A stretch of DNA of 64,000 bases. Source: Turnera subulata. Its lineage: Eukaryota > Streptophyta > Magnoliopsida > Malpighiales > Passifloraceae. The notes beneath the pieces were generated by a model. The model ran no database searches. It was not told where the DNA came from and saw only the letters and a program-made list of their open reading frames with translations. The stretch lies in the NCBI GenBank assembly GCA_028386065.3, contig JAKUCV010001882.1:89534-153533 (forward strand). The letters are read 5' to 3'. Within the stretch, counting starts at the first letter, position 1, and every line of letters begins with the position of its first letter. Both the position numbers and the translations under genes were made by a program. Below are positions 47,641 through 60,618 of this stretch, piece by piece.

Positions 47641-49040
47641 TATAAAAATCAATAAATCAGTATGTTAACCAAATAGATGTTTAAATGTAGAGGAAAAATA
47701 TTTATTAGAAATAAATTCAGATATGTTAAACTGAACAGTAACAGTAATATTCACTTATATACTTATAATTTAACCACTCAAAAACTTTTTTTAGGATTGA
47801 AATCATCCCTTTCCCCATATACCCTCCGCCTCCGGTACATATGCAATAGAAAATTAACCGAATTCTATTAGGAACAAAAGAAGGAAAGAAAGAAAAAAAA
47901 AGAACAAAGAATAAGGGAGTGACGCAGCCCAATTTGCGAAACCTGGTCATCCTCTCTTTTTCAGCTCCCTCCCTCCACCAAATAATCATCTTTTTTCAGC
48001 TTCCTCCCTCCACCAAATAAAGTTGAGGCCTTTCAATAGGGATTTAGAAAAAAGTTCAGGAGCGATAAATGTTAAGGCTATTTCGAAGAAACTTTTGTAG
48101 ATGGATAGACTAAACAAACACGACTTGCATCTGGAATAGCTGCCATCTTCGTGAAGTTGGCCAAAAGCACAAACTCAGTACGGTGATGTCTCACATATCA
48201 GAAGATCAAAGGTTTTAGTGAATCAACTAATGCAGAAACAGTGCTGGTCCCAGAAAGAAAACATGGCAGATATGAGCGAATTGCTTTTGATAATGGTGTG
48301 ATGTACCATGCAAACAAACTTACCCGCAAAACAAATGACAAATTGGGTTGAAGTGGCAAAGGTTAGAACAAACATGCAAGAGTTAGAAAGAAAAAAAAAA
48401 AAAAAAAAAAAAAAAAACNAAATGCTAATGTCTTGTTGATACTTGAAACTGGAAACAATGGCCCAAACAGCAAGATCGTTCTGGTACCTTATTTAGACAT
48501 AGGACCACTTTGTTTTTTCTCCGAAGCACAGGAACAATCTCAAAGATGTGAAGATAGATGACCATCAGAAGAACCCCCTTCCCTATCCGATAATCACTGG
48601 ACGAACAGAACCTTTAACTGCAACATTGCTAACTGATGCACTACTGAAACTGTGATGAATATTGGATGAATAGTGAGGGAATTGAATCTTGTATTGATCG
48701 CACATGGGGCCCTTAAATACTAGGCAACAAGCAGACTCCACAACACCACTTAAGGATAAGTGGGATAAGTTTCAGCAACCTTTTAACAAACACCCTGCAA
48801 CATAGACGATTATTTCCAGAATATATTAGTCAAAGTATCACAGATTACTACATTGAACTCCCAAGATAAATTCTCGCTATGGATGGAGAAAAACCCAAAA
48901 CAACCAAATGATCATACACTCACACGATACCTACCTAAAGGGTAGGATCAATATGAGCAATGAAACATATAAGAAATTTATAGGACATTGGGAGAAGACA
49001 ACAATCCTCCTAATACAGGGTCGTCAACATCAAACAATAC
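47641..49040. other. Non-coding stretch with short tandem duplication and an assembly N
   Basis: A roughly 35-bp sequence (TTTTCAGCTCCCTCCCTCCA and following) is repeated in tandem at about 47958-48021. A 28-base A-run at 48391-48417 is followed by an ambiguous base at 48419. The 3' UTR of the minus-strand gene at 49041-49911 should lie in the right part. Nothing else recognised. Confidence 0.5.
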
Positions 49041-49911
49041 CTAGAATGGGAATGCTGAAATCATGAACAAGGTGTTATACCCACAGAGCACAAGTAAAAG
49101 AAGGAGAGAGAGAGAGAGAGAGAGAGGAGAAAGAATAGAAGAATCAAGAGAATACCTAATTAAGAGAAGGAGAATAGCAACAAGTGTTCATAGAGGGGTC
49201 GTCTTATCTGCAACTTATATATGTGAGTTGAATCAGTTGGAAGCAGATGAAGGGAATAATAGAGAAAGAAGAAGGAAGGAAGGAAGGAAGGAAGGAAGGA
49301 AGAAGAAGGAGAGACCTTGTAAAAGACCAAGAGTGAGGAGTCGATCAATCTTATCGATGCGATGTTGTATGGATTTGAGTAGAGTATTGAGGGAACAAAC
49401 TCTCTTCCCAACACTGGATATCTTAGCTGCGTGCTGCATTATGAATGGCAACGGCGCATCTTCTAACAATTGATCAAGTTCTGATAAAAAACAACAATAT
49501 TAATTTGACACAACACGACAAACAAGAAGAAGAAGAAGAAGAGCAAAGACACAATCTTTCTTTACCTCCGGTGAGACGTTGAAGAGCAGAATTAAGGAGG
49601 TGTTGGCTACGGAGAGTCTCCTCCGCTCTGGAATCGAAATCAACTATCACGCTGCTCACCATCCTACACAACCCTTTCCCCACCGCATCATCATCATCAT
49701 CTCCTTTATTCTTATTCTTATTGTTAACTGTTACAGACTGTGGGCAGTAGTCTTTGTTGTTATCTTCGTTCCCCTTTTCACTCTCTCCACCCCCACTCCA
49801 ATCCCCCCCCTCCTCCTCCCCCTCCCCTTCCTCTCTCCTGCTCCCAATTTGGACCATTTCGTCCTCACCTTTTTTTTTCCCCTTTCCGTTACCAAAATTG
49901 CTGTTAATCAT
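49041..49911 (-). CDS. Small coiled-coil protein, tentatively Snapin/BLOC-1-like
   Basis: Proposed exons on the minus strand: 49911-49566, 49480-49316 and 49054-49041, 174 aa, GT-AG introns, phases consistent. Residues 1 to about 80 are low-complexity (Gly, Glu, Asn, Lys, an Asp run). Residues from MVSSVIVDFDSRAEETLRSQ through exon 2 (ELDQLLEDAPLPFIMQHAAK, then KRVCSLNTLLKSIQHRIDKI) form an amphipathic coiled coil like small endosomal BLOC-1 subunits such as Snapin. This family call is from resemblance and is not certain. The last exon is only 14 nt (ending AFPF) and is the weakest part. A GGAA microsatellite (about 49274-49300) sits just inside intron 2, and GA repeats lie at 49104-49130. 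Confidence 0.6.
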
Positions 49912-50839
49912 ACAAGTTTATGGTTTTAAGTTGCTAAAAGACCGATACAAGTTAATCTTATCTTTTTATCTTAATAAATAATTATTTTCTTGATTTTTGA
50001 ATAATGTATAAGTTTTTTTTTAAAAAAAAACTAATTTATTATGTGAAAAGTAACACTTTATCTCCTTCCAATATTTCAAGTTTATTTTAAATAAATATAA
50101 ATAAGGAGATAATTAAATTATATAAATTTGAGGAAGAAAGTGAGAGTTGATTTGTTGCAGAGGAGCTTAAAAACTTTTCAAAAATTACTTTTTGGATGTA
50201 AATTCTTTCCCTCAAATAACATAAGTCTTATCTTTTAGATAAAATTATATAAAGAGTTATCAAAGAAATTTAAGAACAAATTATAAGAAAAATTTAAATA
50301 AAAATTGTATTTTAAACAAACTCAGGTAAGTGATAATATTATAGAAACAATGCATCACGTGGTGGCTTCTTCATATAATATAGGTGTGTGTTGAAAGAGT
50401 GTGTTCAAATTGTGTTGCTAGCATTCCTTTATATATATCTCTATCTATCTACAAACCTTACAAAATTAAAAGACATAAATAGCCCTATTTAATATTATTA
50501 ATAAACAAATAATGAATAATGTGTCATTCACACCCTAATGAATAATCAATGATATCTCTTATAATAACTCTTTTACTATAGAATTTCATCACATTATTCT
50601 CCTAAACTATACGAAATATATAAAGTATGAACTAAAAAAGCTAGCAAACTAACCTCATTAATATATAAATATAATTATTTATAAATAACATACATATAAA
50701 ATTAAGATTTCTATTACTAGGAAAGAAAAAACTAATCTATTGTCTATTATCTATTATATATATTTAAAACAAACTTCTCTTTCTGTGTTAACACTTGGGA
50801 GTTTAGGAGAATTGGCTATAATGACAAATATGCTTATCT
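49912..50839. other. AT-rich stretch upstream of the coiled-coil gene
   Basis: This holds the presumed promoter of the minus-strand gene and then AT-rich sequence. No gene, no clear repeat boundary. Confidence 0.4.
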
Positions 50840-51000
50840 AAACCCAAAAGTGATGCAAATCACCAAGGCAAACTTGGAGACTTCAAGAATGGTACACGAG
50901 ATGGGAGCAATGGTGATTCAAAGAATAATGCACGCCAAGGCGACCATGGAGGAAGTAATGTCGACAAGCATGGAGATGGCAAGCTCACTTTCAGAATCAT

Positions 51001-54000
51001 TGTAACGAGCCGGATAAAGTTTTCGTGATTTTTACCAAGTTGTTTTTACTTTTACGGTGGTAAATAAAATTTTATCGCGGTTAATTAAATATTTTACCAT
51101 TCCGAGTAAATTTTCAATATTTTTTATTATTATTTTCACTACTCTCTGTTGTTATTATTATTATCGCTACCATTATTTTTATTATTTTTCTAACAAACAT
51201 TAATAGTGATATTATTATTATTCTGATATGGTATTTTTGTTGCATAATTTACTAATTATATTTTAAAAAGAAATTTAAACGTCGTAATTCGATGAATACT
51301 AACGGACCGAGTTTTACCGAGGGTTTTACCGGGAACAACCGAGCCTCGTTTCGATCACCGAGAATACGTGACGCTCGGGAGTATCTTTTTAACTAACCAA
51401 GCCTCGGAATTTAATTCCGAGGGTTACTCTGGATTTCCGAGCCTCCTTTACAACTAACCGAGCCTCGGTTTTCAATTCCAAGACTTGGATGTCGCTTAGG
51501 GGTATTAATCGGATTTTCCGAGCCTAAGTTGTATTTCCGGACTCGGGACAGAAATCCGGACCGGCCAATCGTTGCTTGCCACGTGGCCACTCTTCCTTTC
51601 TTTTCTTTCCATCTTTTCTTCTTTCTTTTCTTTATTTTCTTTCTTTTCTCCTCTCCACCTGTGACCAACCGGCCCCTTCCCCATCTTTTCTTCCCTGTTA
51701 CTTCTTGTTTCTTCCCATTTCTTTCTTTATTTTCTCCTCCTTCCTCCCGGTTTCCACACACACCAATCATCTCATCTTCCTCTTTCTCCTTCATCTCTCC
51801 CTTTACCTCTACCCTCTGCCGCCAGACGCGACCCCTCTCCCTTCACTACTTCCCAAGCCGCCGCTGCTGCACCTTCCTTCCTCTCCACCCTCGCCGCTGC
51901 AGAACGCCGGCAAGGTCGACGCCTCCTCCCCGCGCCTTCTTGCAGCGACCCGACGACCCACCGCCGTCAGCCATCGCCTTCTCTCCTCTGCAACGCGGCA
52001 CCGCCGTGCTTGTCGCCCCCATCTCCCCTCCTCCACTCCGATCTGCCGCCGTCCTTGGGAGAGCTACCGCCTTCCCTCTTCCTCTTCTCGGTCTCAGCCT
52101 TTCCTGCCGCTGCAACCGGACAAACGCCGCCACCAATCGAGCTCGACACCACCACCGACGGGTTGAGTTCGAGCCACTACCGTCGCAGAGGACTGCCGCC
52201 GTTCACAGGAGGACCGATCTCCTCTGCAGCCGGCGCTGACACCGTGACCAGCCCTCTCGTCGTCGCAGCAACACGAGCCACCGCCGTGCACAGAAGGCCG
52301 GGTCTCCCTTCTTTCCCTTATCCGTCGCGATTAGCCACCGCTCTCACCTCCGGCATGGCTGTTGCCGTCCCCGTGGCAATGTGGGTAAGACCCGACACTG
52401 ATCCTTTTTCCTCTTCCAGTCTTCCTTTTCTTTTCTCGATCTCTGCTAGTTGCTAACCGGCTTTCGTGTCTGCGATTGTTGGTAATGGCGTTTGATGGTT
52501 TTGCATTGTTGCTGTAATTGGGTTGTTGGCTGTGCTTTGGATGTTTATGGTGGTGCTGGCAGTGGGTACAGTGGTGGTGTTGTTGTTGTGATGGTGAACA
52601 ATACAGAGGCGTTGAAGTGTTTTTTGGACTGCGTGAACAGTAACCACCGGCGAGCCAGGAAATGGACCTGTTGGGTAAAACCCGAGCCTTGGACCCTTCA
52701 TGCATCATTAACGGACCTCGGATAATATTAAACGGACTCGGACACCAAAACAACGATAATTAAACTATTAATTAACTTAATTATAATTAACCAAGATTTT
52801 ATTTTATGCAATTTAAATTATGCTTTTATGCTTTTATTTAATTATGTTTAATTTCACGTATTTATTTATTTTATGTTCTTAATTTCGGATTGGGCTATTA
52901 AAAAGGCCCATTGTATTTAAATTTCTGTTTAATTTTATTTACGTTTACCTGGGCTCGTAAAAGGCCCATTGAATTTAATTTCTGGTTTTACTTATTTTAA
53001 TTGGGCTAATTATAATAAAAGGCCCATATTATCTAGATTTGATTACTTATTTTGCTTAATTAAATTGAGGTTGTTTTATTACTTACTCCGATGGGCTAAA
53101 CGCATGTGAAGGTCCACCGGGCTTGATTTCCAAATCGTTTAAATTGTGTTAAATTTTATTAATGTTAAAAAATTACGTTCTAATAAATTTAATTACCGTT
53201 CCTCTGGGCTAAATGATAATAGGCCCATACCTTATTTATTTATCAGTTTCAGTCTTATATAAATATTACTACTACCTATACTTTTATCGGCTAAATAATT
53301 ATAGATCTTAATTTATATTCTTGGCTATATATATATATATATATGAGTTTATTTTGGGCTAAGTTAATTATAGATCTTAATTTATATTCTTGGCTATATA
53401 TATATATATGAGTTTATTTTGGGCTAAATTAATATTAGTTTCATATCAATTATTTCTACCAATTTTATTCTTACATATAACCCGTGCAAATTTATTTTAA
53501 GGCTAAATTCTATTTTATTAATTTATTAAGAAATATTTTATTAACTATAATATTATTTTGAAATATCAATTTATTAGCAATTATAATATTTTGCCCATTG
53601 ATTTTGTTATATATTAAATCTAACTACTTAATATGTACAAGTTTTGAAGTGTTATATTATTAAATAACCGTTGTATTTTATCGAGCTATGGTATTATTAC
53701 AACTCTCTATACTCTGTTTATAATTAATGGATACAAACGTATATGTATTTTATATATCATGTTAAAATTATTTTATACTATATATCAGCTATGTTAACCT
53801 CCTTACCAATGGAGGTATTTCCTATTTAACGGTTTTATTATCAGATATGTATTATTCATATACTATTTGGACGTATTTAACGTTACCACTATTTTATAAT
53901 CAATTCTTACTAAGCGTATATATGGTTACTACTATTATTATTATTTTATCAAGGATAAGTATTTATGAAATATTATTTACTTTGATATGTTACCAAAATA

Positions 54001-55350
54001 TAATTTATACGACGTATTTATGTATATACTTGTTTTCTTATCATAAGCGACCTAAGGGCTGGGATATCGGCTAGGGCGCTCAGTTTCGGTTTTTGATTTA
54101 GATCAAATATACTTGATATAACCGCTGGATTTAATTAATTGCCACCAAGTTGGTTGAACTGTTTGGTAATAAGATAATTATGGAGATAATGAAATGAACA
54201 GATATGCCGTATAATAATTGTTAAACCGGTATCATGCATAATCATTTTGTTGGTGCATTATAAGTGATTGTGTTGCCATATATGTATATGGGGACATTGA
54301 GGTTTGACCGGATAGTAGTTTCAGAGACACATCAGGTGAGGATGGATAACCTTGGATATGTGCCTGTAATACTGTGTGTGTATTTTTGTTGTTTGATTGA
54401 ACTGCTAAGATGATTATTGACTGTTGTTTGATTGCTGTGGATATTGTTGTTGATGTTGCTGGATTGTGTTGTTGGTCTGTGGTAATGTGAGAAATCGTTA
54501 AACTGTTAATTGTGAATAATTAGTGATATGAGATTGTTGATTGGATGAGTTTGTGGATTAATCTGAAATAATAAAAAATTGGATAACCGATGAAAGAATA
54601 ATGGAATTGGACTGAATCTGAGATGATGATTTAATTGTCACGTGGAAAGTAGTGGTACGACTAGATGGCTAGAGACTAGTTCTGTGGTGTCATGGCCGGT
54701 TTGGTATGGATATTGGGGATGTTGATCCCGGATTGGTTGTTATTGGGATGTTGATCCCGGATTGGTTGTTATTGGGATATTGATCCCGGATTGTGTTTTG
54801 GCCTGACATCCGGAATTAGTTAATAACCAGGTACGACCCTAGCTTGTCCAGTGACGGGGCCCGGAAGATAAAATTGGTAATAATAATAAATAATCTTTTG
54901 GTCTTGGCTCAGTAGTGTTTGGTAGAATCTTTATGTTGTGTTTGTCTATGTTTACTTCGAAAGTATTATGGTTGACTGTATTATGGTTGACTGCATATCT
55001 CTGTTTATCCTTCGTCGGTGAGCACTTCGGACTCACCCCTCACCTGCGGGGTTTCATCCCGTAGGATGAGTTGTTTGTGGTACAGGAACGTACGAGGCGA
55101 GCTGCAGTGTACCCTCGGCCAGGACTCGGATCCATTAATTTGCATTTGGAGTTTTGCATATGTTGTTTATAAGATTATAAATGCTTCCGCTGTGCTAATG
55201 TTGTTATTGAGATTCCCGAGGTCGGGTGTTATGATATTGACATTGGGCCGTTGGGCCGGAATTCTTGATGTATTTACTGTTTGTGCCACGTGTCGGCACT
55301 GTTATTCGGTAATTGCTGTATGTAGGGTAAATTTGGGTCGGGGTGTTTCA
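51001..55350 (+). mobile_element. Solo Ty3/Gypsy LTR, 4350 bp (copy 2)
   Basis: It starts TGTAACGAGCCGG, ends GGGTCGGGGTGTTTCA, and is flanked by a perfect TSD, ATCAT (50996-51000 and 55351-55355). No internal retroelement sequence is present, so recombination between two LTRs has removed the body. Inside: a CT-rich tract (51590-51800), a GC-rich gene-like block (51800-52450), AT-rich sequence with TA repeats (53325-53410), and the conserved end block (54640-55350). The ORFs in the GC-rich block (up to 236 codons) are Pro/Ser/Arg-rich and not conserved with copy 1. Confidence 0.93.
54716..54787. repeat. GGGATGTTGATCCC array in the solo LTR
   Basis: Three copies start at 54716, 54745 and 54774 (the last GGGATATTGATCCC), with a 29-bp period and the spacer GGATTGGTTGTTATT. 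Confidence 0.9.
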
Positions 55351-55564
55351 ATCATGTCCAAAATCCGTTCTCACAAGAAATTCAAGAAGAGATGAACATC
55401 AAGTCTGGAGAGGAACTTAAGTCGACATGAGAAGTATGGGAATTATTAATTAATTAATTAGCCAATCTTGGTTGTTATTTAATTAATAATATCGTCTAGG
55501 TTATTTAATTATATTAGTCTCTTTTATTTTATTAAGTCGGCAAAGTATTGTTCATTTTATTTAA

Positions 55565-58199
55565 CTAGTTTCTGTGCATGTGCGATGCACATGATATAGT
55601 AACATATAATATCAATATTTTTTAAAAAGCGACTACTAATAGAATTAATATGAAATTATACAAAAAAAATTAAACAATTTATTTATGAATAAATTGAGTA
55701 ATAAGAGATAGTGAAATATTAACAATTCTTCCCTAAATTATATTTAAATTATTTATTTATCATAATTAAAATATGATTCTTCATATTTTTATCATTTTTA
55801 ATTTAATTCTTTGTGATACATATAGTTTAATTTGTAATATTAATAAAATTTTTGATACCTCCATCCTTTTTATCTGTTTAAATTTCTCTACATTTATTTT
55901 TTGGATTAAATTTTTTGTTTAAATATTTCAATAAATTTTTTATGTTTCATTAAATTTTTATTACGTAATTTTTGCTACTTTTTTATGAGACACGATTTTT
56001 TTAAAAAAAATTATTGTAGATTAGTTATTTATATTATTTATTGTATCTATACCTATAAATTTAATTTATTTAAATATATATTATTTAATTAAATAAATTT
56101 TATAATTAACTTTATATTTATTTATAATCATTTTTATACATCATTTCTTTTTTACTTCTTGTGATACCTTAATTATAACATTTACTTTCTTTAATTTAAA
56201 ATCTCGTAAACTTTTTTATCTTGTTTATTCTATTTCTTCACTTTACAACATAAATTTCTATTTATTTAGTTTTTAAACTTGTAAAAATATTATTTTAATA
56301 GTTAATGTAGTATAGTAATTTTTTTAACAACTTCATATGTTTATTATATGAAGGTAAATATTTTACTCTCTTCTTTATCATCATCTTCATATATATTATA
56401 GATTTTAGTTTTATCTACAATTCCCTTTGTCATCAAGTTTTCTCTATTTTATTGATATTAACATATTTTAATTAATAATCTTTAATTCTTGCTATATATT
56501 TATTGTTAAAAATTCTATTTTTATATGGAGTTTATATTAGTAAATTTTTTAAAAATTTTTTATGTGACATGATCTTTCTTTAATACTGATCATTCAGTAA
56601 TTTGTTTCTAATTTTTTATATTTTTTACACATAGACCACAAAAATTTTAACGATTTGGAAGTACAATATTTTTTGATTTTTAGAAGGTCATAGAAAATAA
56701 TATTAATATTTTTTGTGCACATGAGATGCATGTAGTATATTAATATATAATATGATTATGCATTAAATTAAGTATTAGTATTGTAAAAATGATTATTAAT
56801 AATTCAAATATAAATAATAAATTAACGAATTTATGAATGTAACATGTAAGAAAAAGGAATGGTGATTCGTATATAAATCCTTTTGTTAATTGCAAACTTT
56901 TTAATTTTATGTAAGGGTCTGTATAATTTTTTACGGAATAATCATATATTTTTGTTCGGGTTTGAAAGATTTGGTTTGATGTGGGACCGGATGGTGACGT
57001 GTCAATGAACAAATTGACATATGAGTATTTTCTAAGCGAAATTTGAGAGAGAAGTGAAAAAAGTCTCTGAAATCCAACACAGGGATATATTATGTGCTTT
57101 TGGCAACAAATTGATGATAAAAAAAATCCTAAACAACAAACACATGGATGAAAAGTATTATTAGTCTATTTTTTAATGATTGTTAACTAAATTCATAGTA
57201 TTATATATATATATAATATAATATGATATAAATCACATTTTTTTATAATCGGCTCCATAATTATTTATTTCTATGAGACATAATATATTTTCAAAGCTCA
57301 TATTCATTTTTGCATTCATGCTTTCCTTTACATTAGTTTCTCTAATATAAATTTTTTATTCTTACTTTCAAATTGATGTTAATTATTTTTCTAATTATAT
57401 AAACTTGTATATTAATATTTATAGTTTACTAACTTTTTTGATATATTATAAGCAATGCTGGTGCCGGTCGGCACAAAATAAATATAAATAAAATAATAAA
57501 ATAAGCATGGAATATAATCTATACTATATTAAAAAAGAAAAACCAAAACAGAAAACAGAAAAAATATTGGTGTGGATCGCTTGTTACTTGGCATATAATC
57601 TATACTATGTTAAAAAAGAAGCATGAAAAAAAAAGTGACAACAAAATTATATTAAGTTGTCGAAAACAAATACAAGAAGTTGTCGAAAAACAAAAAAAAA
57701 ATTGGTGCTAGTTGGTTCATTCGTTATTGCTAATGTGTTGCTAGTAAGGAAAATTTGCCTAGAGGAAAAAATATTAGCAAGGATGAATTGCAAAGCAACA
57801 ATGTTATAGTGATGGAGATAGATTTGAATCAAAACAAAAAGAGAGGAGGACGATTGGGTATTGAACTAAATAAATTTTAATAACAGTTGGATTGTGAAAT
57901 CTTTAAATTCGAAAACCAATGCTGCTAATGAATACTAAAGCTCGTTAATTATTTCTAAGGTTGATATTTTTGTATTGACTATTAAGATATTAATTAAAGT
58001 ATAATAATAAAACAAAGAAGGGTATTTCAGTCTTTCAATTTTAGTGCTCTTATATATAGTATATTGATATAAATAAACTACATAAAATAAGAGTAATATT
58101 TAATTTATCATTATTAGTCTAAGTAGGGTTATTTATGTATTTTTGGTTGTTTCGTTGTTTAGTGTTTTAGTGTCTTCGTGCTTTTATAGATAGTATAGA
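55565..58199 (-). mobile_element. Non-autonomous Helitron
   Basis: On the minus strand the element starts TCTATACTATCTATAAAAGC (58199) after a host A, and ends in CTAG (55568-55565) before a host T, the A/T target expected for Helitrons. Just before the end is a hairpin: TGTGCAT, loop CGCAC, ATGCACA, 6 bases from CTAG. The interior is AT-rich and non-coding. Extra plus-strand termini TCTATACTATATTAAAAAAG (57518) and TCTATACTATGTTAAAAAAG (57599), each after an A, suggest nested or rearranged copies. No RepHel protein is present. Confidence 0.75.
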
Positions 58200-58611
58200 T
58201 TAGCCCGCTTGGATGTTGTTTATTTTATTTTTATTTAGGTCGGTCACCGTTCACGCGTACTGTTTCCGCGTGAATAGTAACCGCAAATCCTTTTATTTTA
58301 TTTTTTATTATGGCCTAAGTCTATTATGTCATTGGATTTATAAAGTCCAGTCCAATTAGGTTTATTTTAAGGGTGTGGCCAACCTATAGCTAGTATAAAT
58401 ATGGAGTCTTTATGTAATTTTTTTACACATCACATTGATTATTCAGAAATAATATTTTTTGCTAGAGAGGATTTCTTTACTTATTTATTTTAAGATTGTG
58501 ATTACTTATCAGGTAGTATTTAATTGTGGTGTTTTCAAGATTCCTTATGCTTTATCGCTCTTTGTTGCTTAACCCTGTAGGAATAGAAATATTCAATTTT
58601 GATGAAGCAAC
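58200..58611. other. LTR-like flank of unknown element
   Basis: This continues the sequence interrupted by the Helitron (left flank 55377-55564). It contains a TATA-like CTAGTATAAATATGGAG (58390-58406). It may be the LTR of an older retroelement whose coding end is the fragment at 50840-55376. No ends could be defined. Confidence 0.35.
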
Positions 58612-59116
58612 TGTAAGTAACCGGGTATGCAAACAAAGAGACAAAAAGTGCAGTGGAAAACCCGGAACTAATGGAGGATCCATGTGAAACGGGGTAAACC
58701 GAATAACAAAATTTTCGTACCTGATTTGGTCGAGTTCTTTCACTCAACTGTTGAGCCGAATCAGCTAGAACCGGACAGAAATTTGATTCCTCTACGGTAT
58801 CCACACGAACCGTCGATGACTGCTAGCAACCGTCACGCGATCACTAACCCGAGCACTCCCGAACCGCAGTGCTAGCTGCAGAATTTCCGAAAGCTAGAGA
58901 CTAGAGAGTGTTTGATGTGTTTTTCTCAAGGATGAAGTGTGTGTTAACTTAGTCTGAAATGAATGTGCATAATCTGATTATACACTCAATCATCATATAC
59001 ACACAACAAGCATAGTTTAATGAGTCATTGGCCAACATAATTATGCTCTTATCTTATCATATATTAAAGTGCATGATTATTTTTCCACTAACTATACTTT
59101 AATCAATATGCATAAT
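58612..59116 (-). repeat. Partial Copia LTR, interrupted by a second Copia element
   Basis: It starts TGTAAGTAACCGGGTATGC and aligns with the first 500 bp of the LTRs at 28665 and 59117 (shared GGAGGATCCA, CTACGGTATCCACACGAACC). It stops at 59116 where a related LTR begins, so the remainder should lie past the window end. Confidence 0.75.
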
Positions 59117-60618
59117 TGTAAGTTTCTGGGCATGCAAACTTGACAATCAAAAGCAAAGAAATGCGCAGCGGAAAGCCCAGAAACGATGGAGGATCCAAGT
59201 GAAGCAACTAAACCGAACAACAGAAATTTCGTACCTTGTATGGTTGAGGTCTTTCACCCAACTGTTGAGATGAACCAGCAAGAGCCGGACAAAAATCCCG
59301 CCCCTCTATGGTATCCACACGAACCGTTGATGACTAGCCAGGAATCGTCTCACGATCTCCAACCCGAGCACTCCCGAACCGTGGTGCTAGCTACGGATTT
59401 CCGGGAGCTATGTGGTGTTTCTTTCTTTCTCAAAGAATGGGTGTGTGTGTATGTGTTCTTGCCTAGTCTGAAAACTCAGAATTCAGAATGCAAGAGAGAG
59501 AGAGTGTAATCATATTACTCAATCCAATTAGTGCATAGATTAAATAGACAAGGGACCAACATAATGGCCAACATAATGGTCCACCATCAAACATGATTAT
59601 GACCCCATTATCTTGTCTACCACTAAGCACTAATGGGATTACACATCACATGCAATCAGGTTTGGCTCAATAATTCTGACAATTATTGATCCAAACCAGC
59701 CCAAAACGTCCCTGGTCCAACCACACCTGGTCGAACCATGGTCCAACCATGGTTCAACCACCCGCTCGAATCAACAGTTCTATGTGTGTGACCCTGTAGG
59801 CACTTGTAACGTTTGGCAATAATCGTAAAATCTCATTTTACAATTATAAGTAAAGAGCGGCGTCTAGCAACACATCATTGCTACCCAAACGACAAGATCA
59901 GTACTGATTCAACATGCCTCGGAAACATGTCATCGTCCTTTCGTCCCATTATCAAGATTAAACACGAGACATGGAAAACGTCAATCTCGTATATGTTTAA
60001 TCTTAGTTTCTTGATCCACGAGTTAACTGTGTAAAACTGGATACTCATGATATCACCATATCATATAATCCGAGCGTGGCCACGAATTTACAGTTCAACT
60101 CTATCAAGAGGCCCATCTGATAATATACCCGTTATATGGGTTGGACGAATCCCATCTTGATCGATCAAAACCCACTACACATTACGTCATATACCCAATG
60201 ATTACCCTTACTTCTACTCAGTTACGAGTGACTAGGAATAATATCAAAGTACACGACTCATATGTTGGGAACCTTGACGATCTCAGGTCTAAGGACAATA
60301 CATATAAGAACCACTAATGACAATCATATAATGTTCCATGTAGGGTTCTTATGTGGGTCGGTTCAGTCTACAAGTTCTCTAACTTGTACCCGTATGTAGA
60401 ATTCATATCTCATATAATTCTCAACATACGCTAGTCTTAATTTATTATTACAACCCATCCATAATAATAATCGACTAGGGACATTTAAGAATATATAATA
60501 TTCTAGGGTTATAAATATGTGCAAGTGTTTATCTCATAAACATATTTATTTGAATAACCTTAATGTATATACATGACTGCAATCATCTATTGATTGGCTT
60601 TTGGGCATATTACTAACA
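59117..60618 (-). repeat. 3' LTR of a second Copia element
   Basis: This 1502-bp LTR begins TGTAAGTTTCTGGGC, ends CATATTACTAACA, and is related to but distinct from the LTRs of the element at 28665. The bases before it (ATAAT) would be its TSD, with the partner outside the window. The polypurine tract AAGTGGGAGAT follows at 60619-60629. Confidence 0.88.

Larger units (their letters stand above)
50840..55376 (+). pseudogene. Unidentified coding fragment split by the solo LTR
   Basis: Before the LTR a frame reads GTRDGSNGDSKNNARQGD and ends DGKLTFRI. When the LTR and one ATCAT copy are skipped, the same frame continues MSKIRSHKKFKKR and stops at 55376. The continuity shows the LTR landed in a reading frame, probably of an older retroelement. 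I do not recognise the protein. Confidence 0.4.

Noticed and set aside
49063..49473. Plus-strand ORF of 136 codons
   Set aside because: Antisense to exon 2 and intron 2 of the coiled-coil gene, made of GA and GGAA repeats.
51529..52456. Plus-strand ORFs of up to 236 codons in the solo LTR
   Set aside because: Pro/Ser/Arg-rich, caused by CT- and GC-rich composition. The matching part of LTR copy 1 keeps no equivalent frame.
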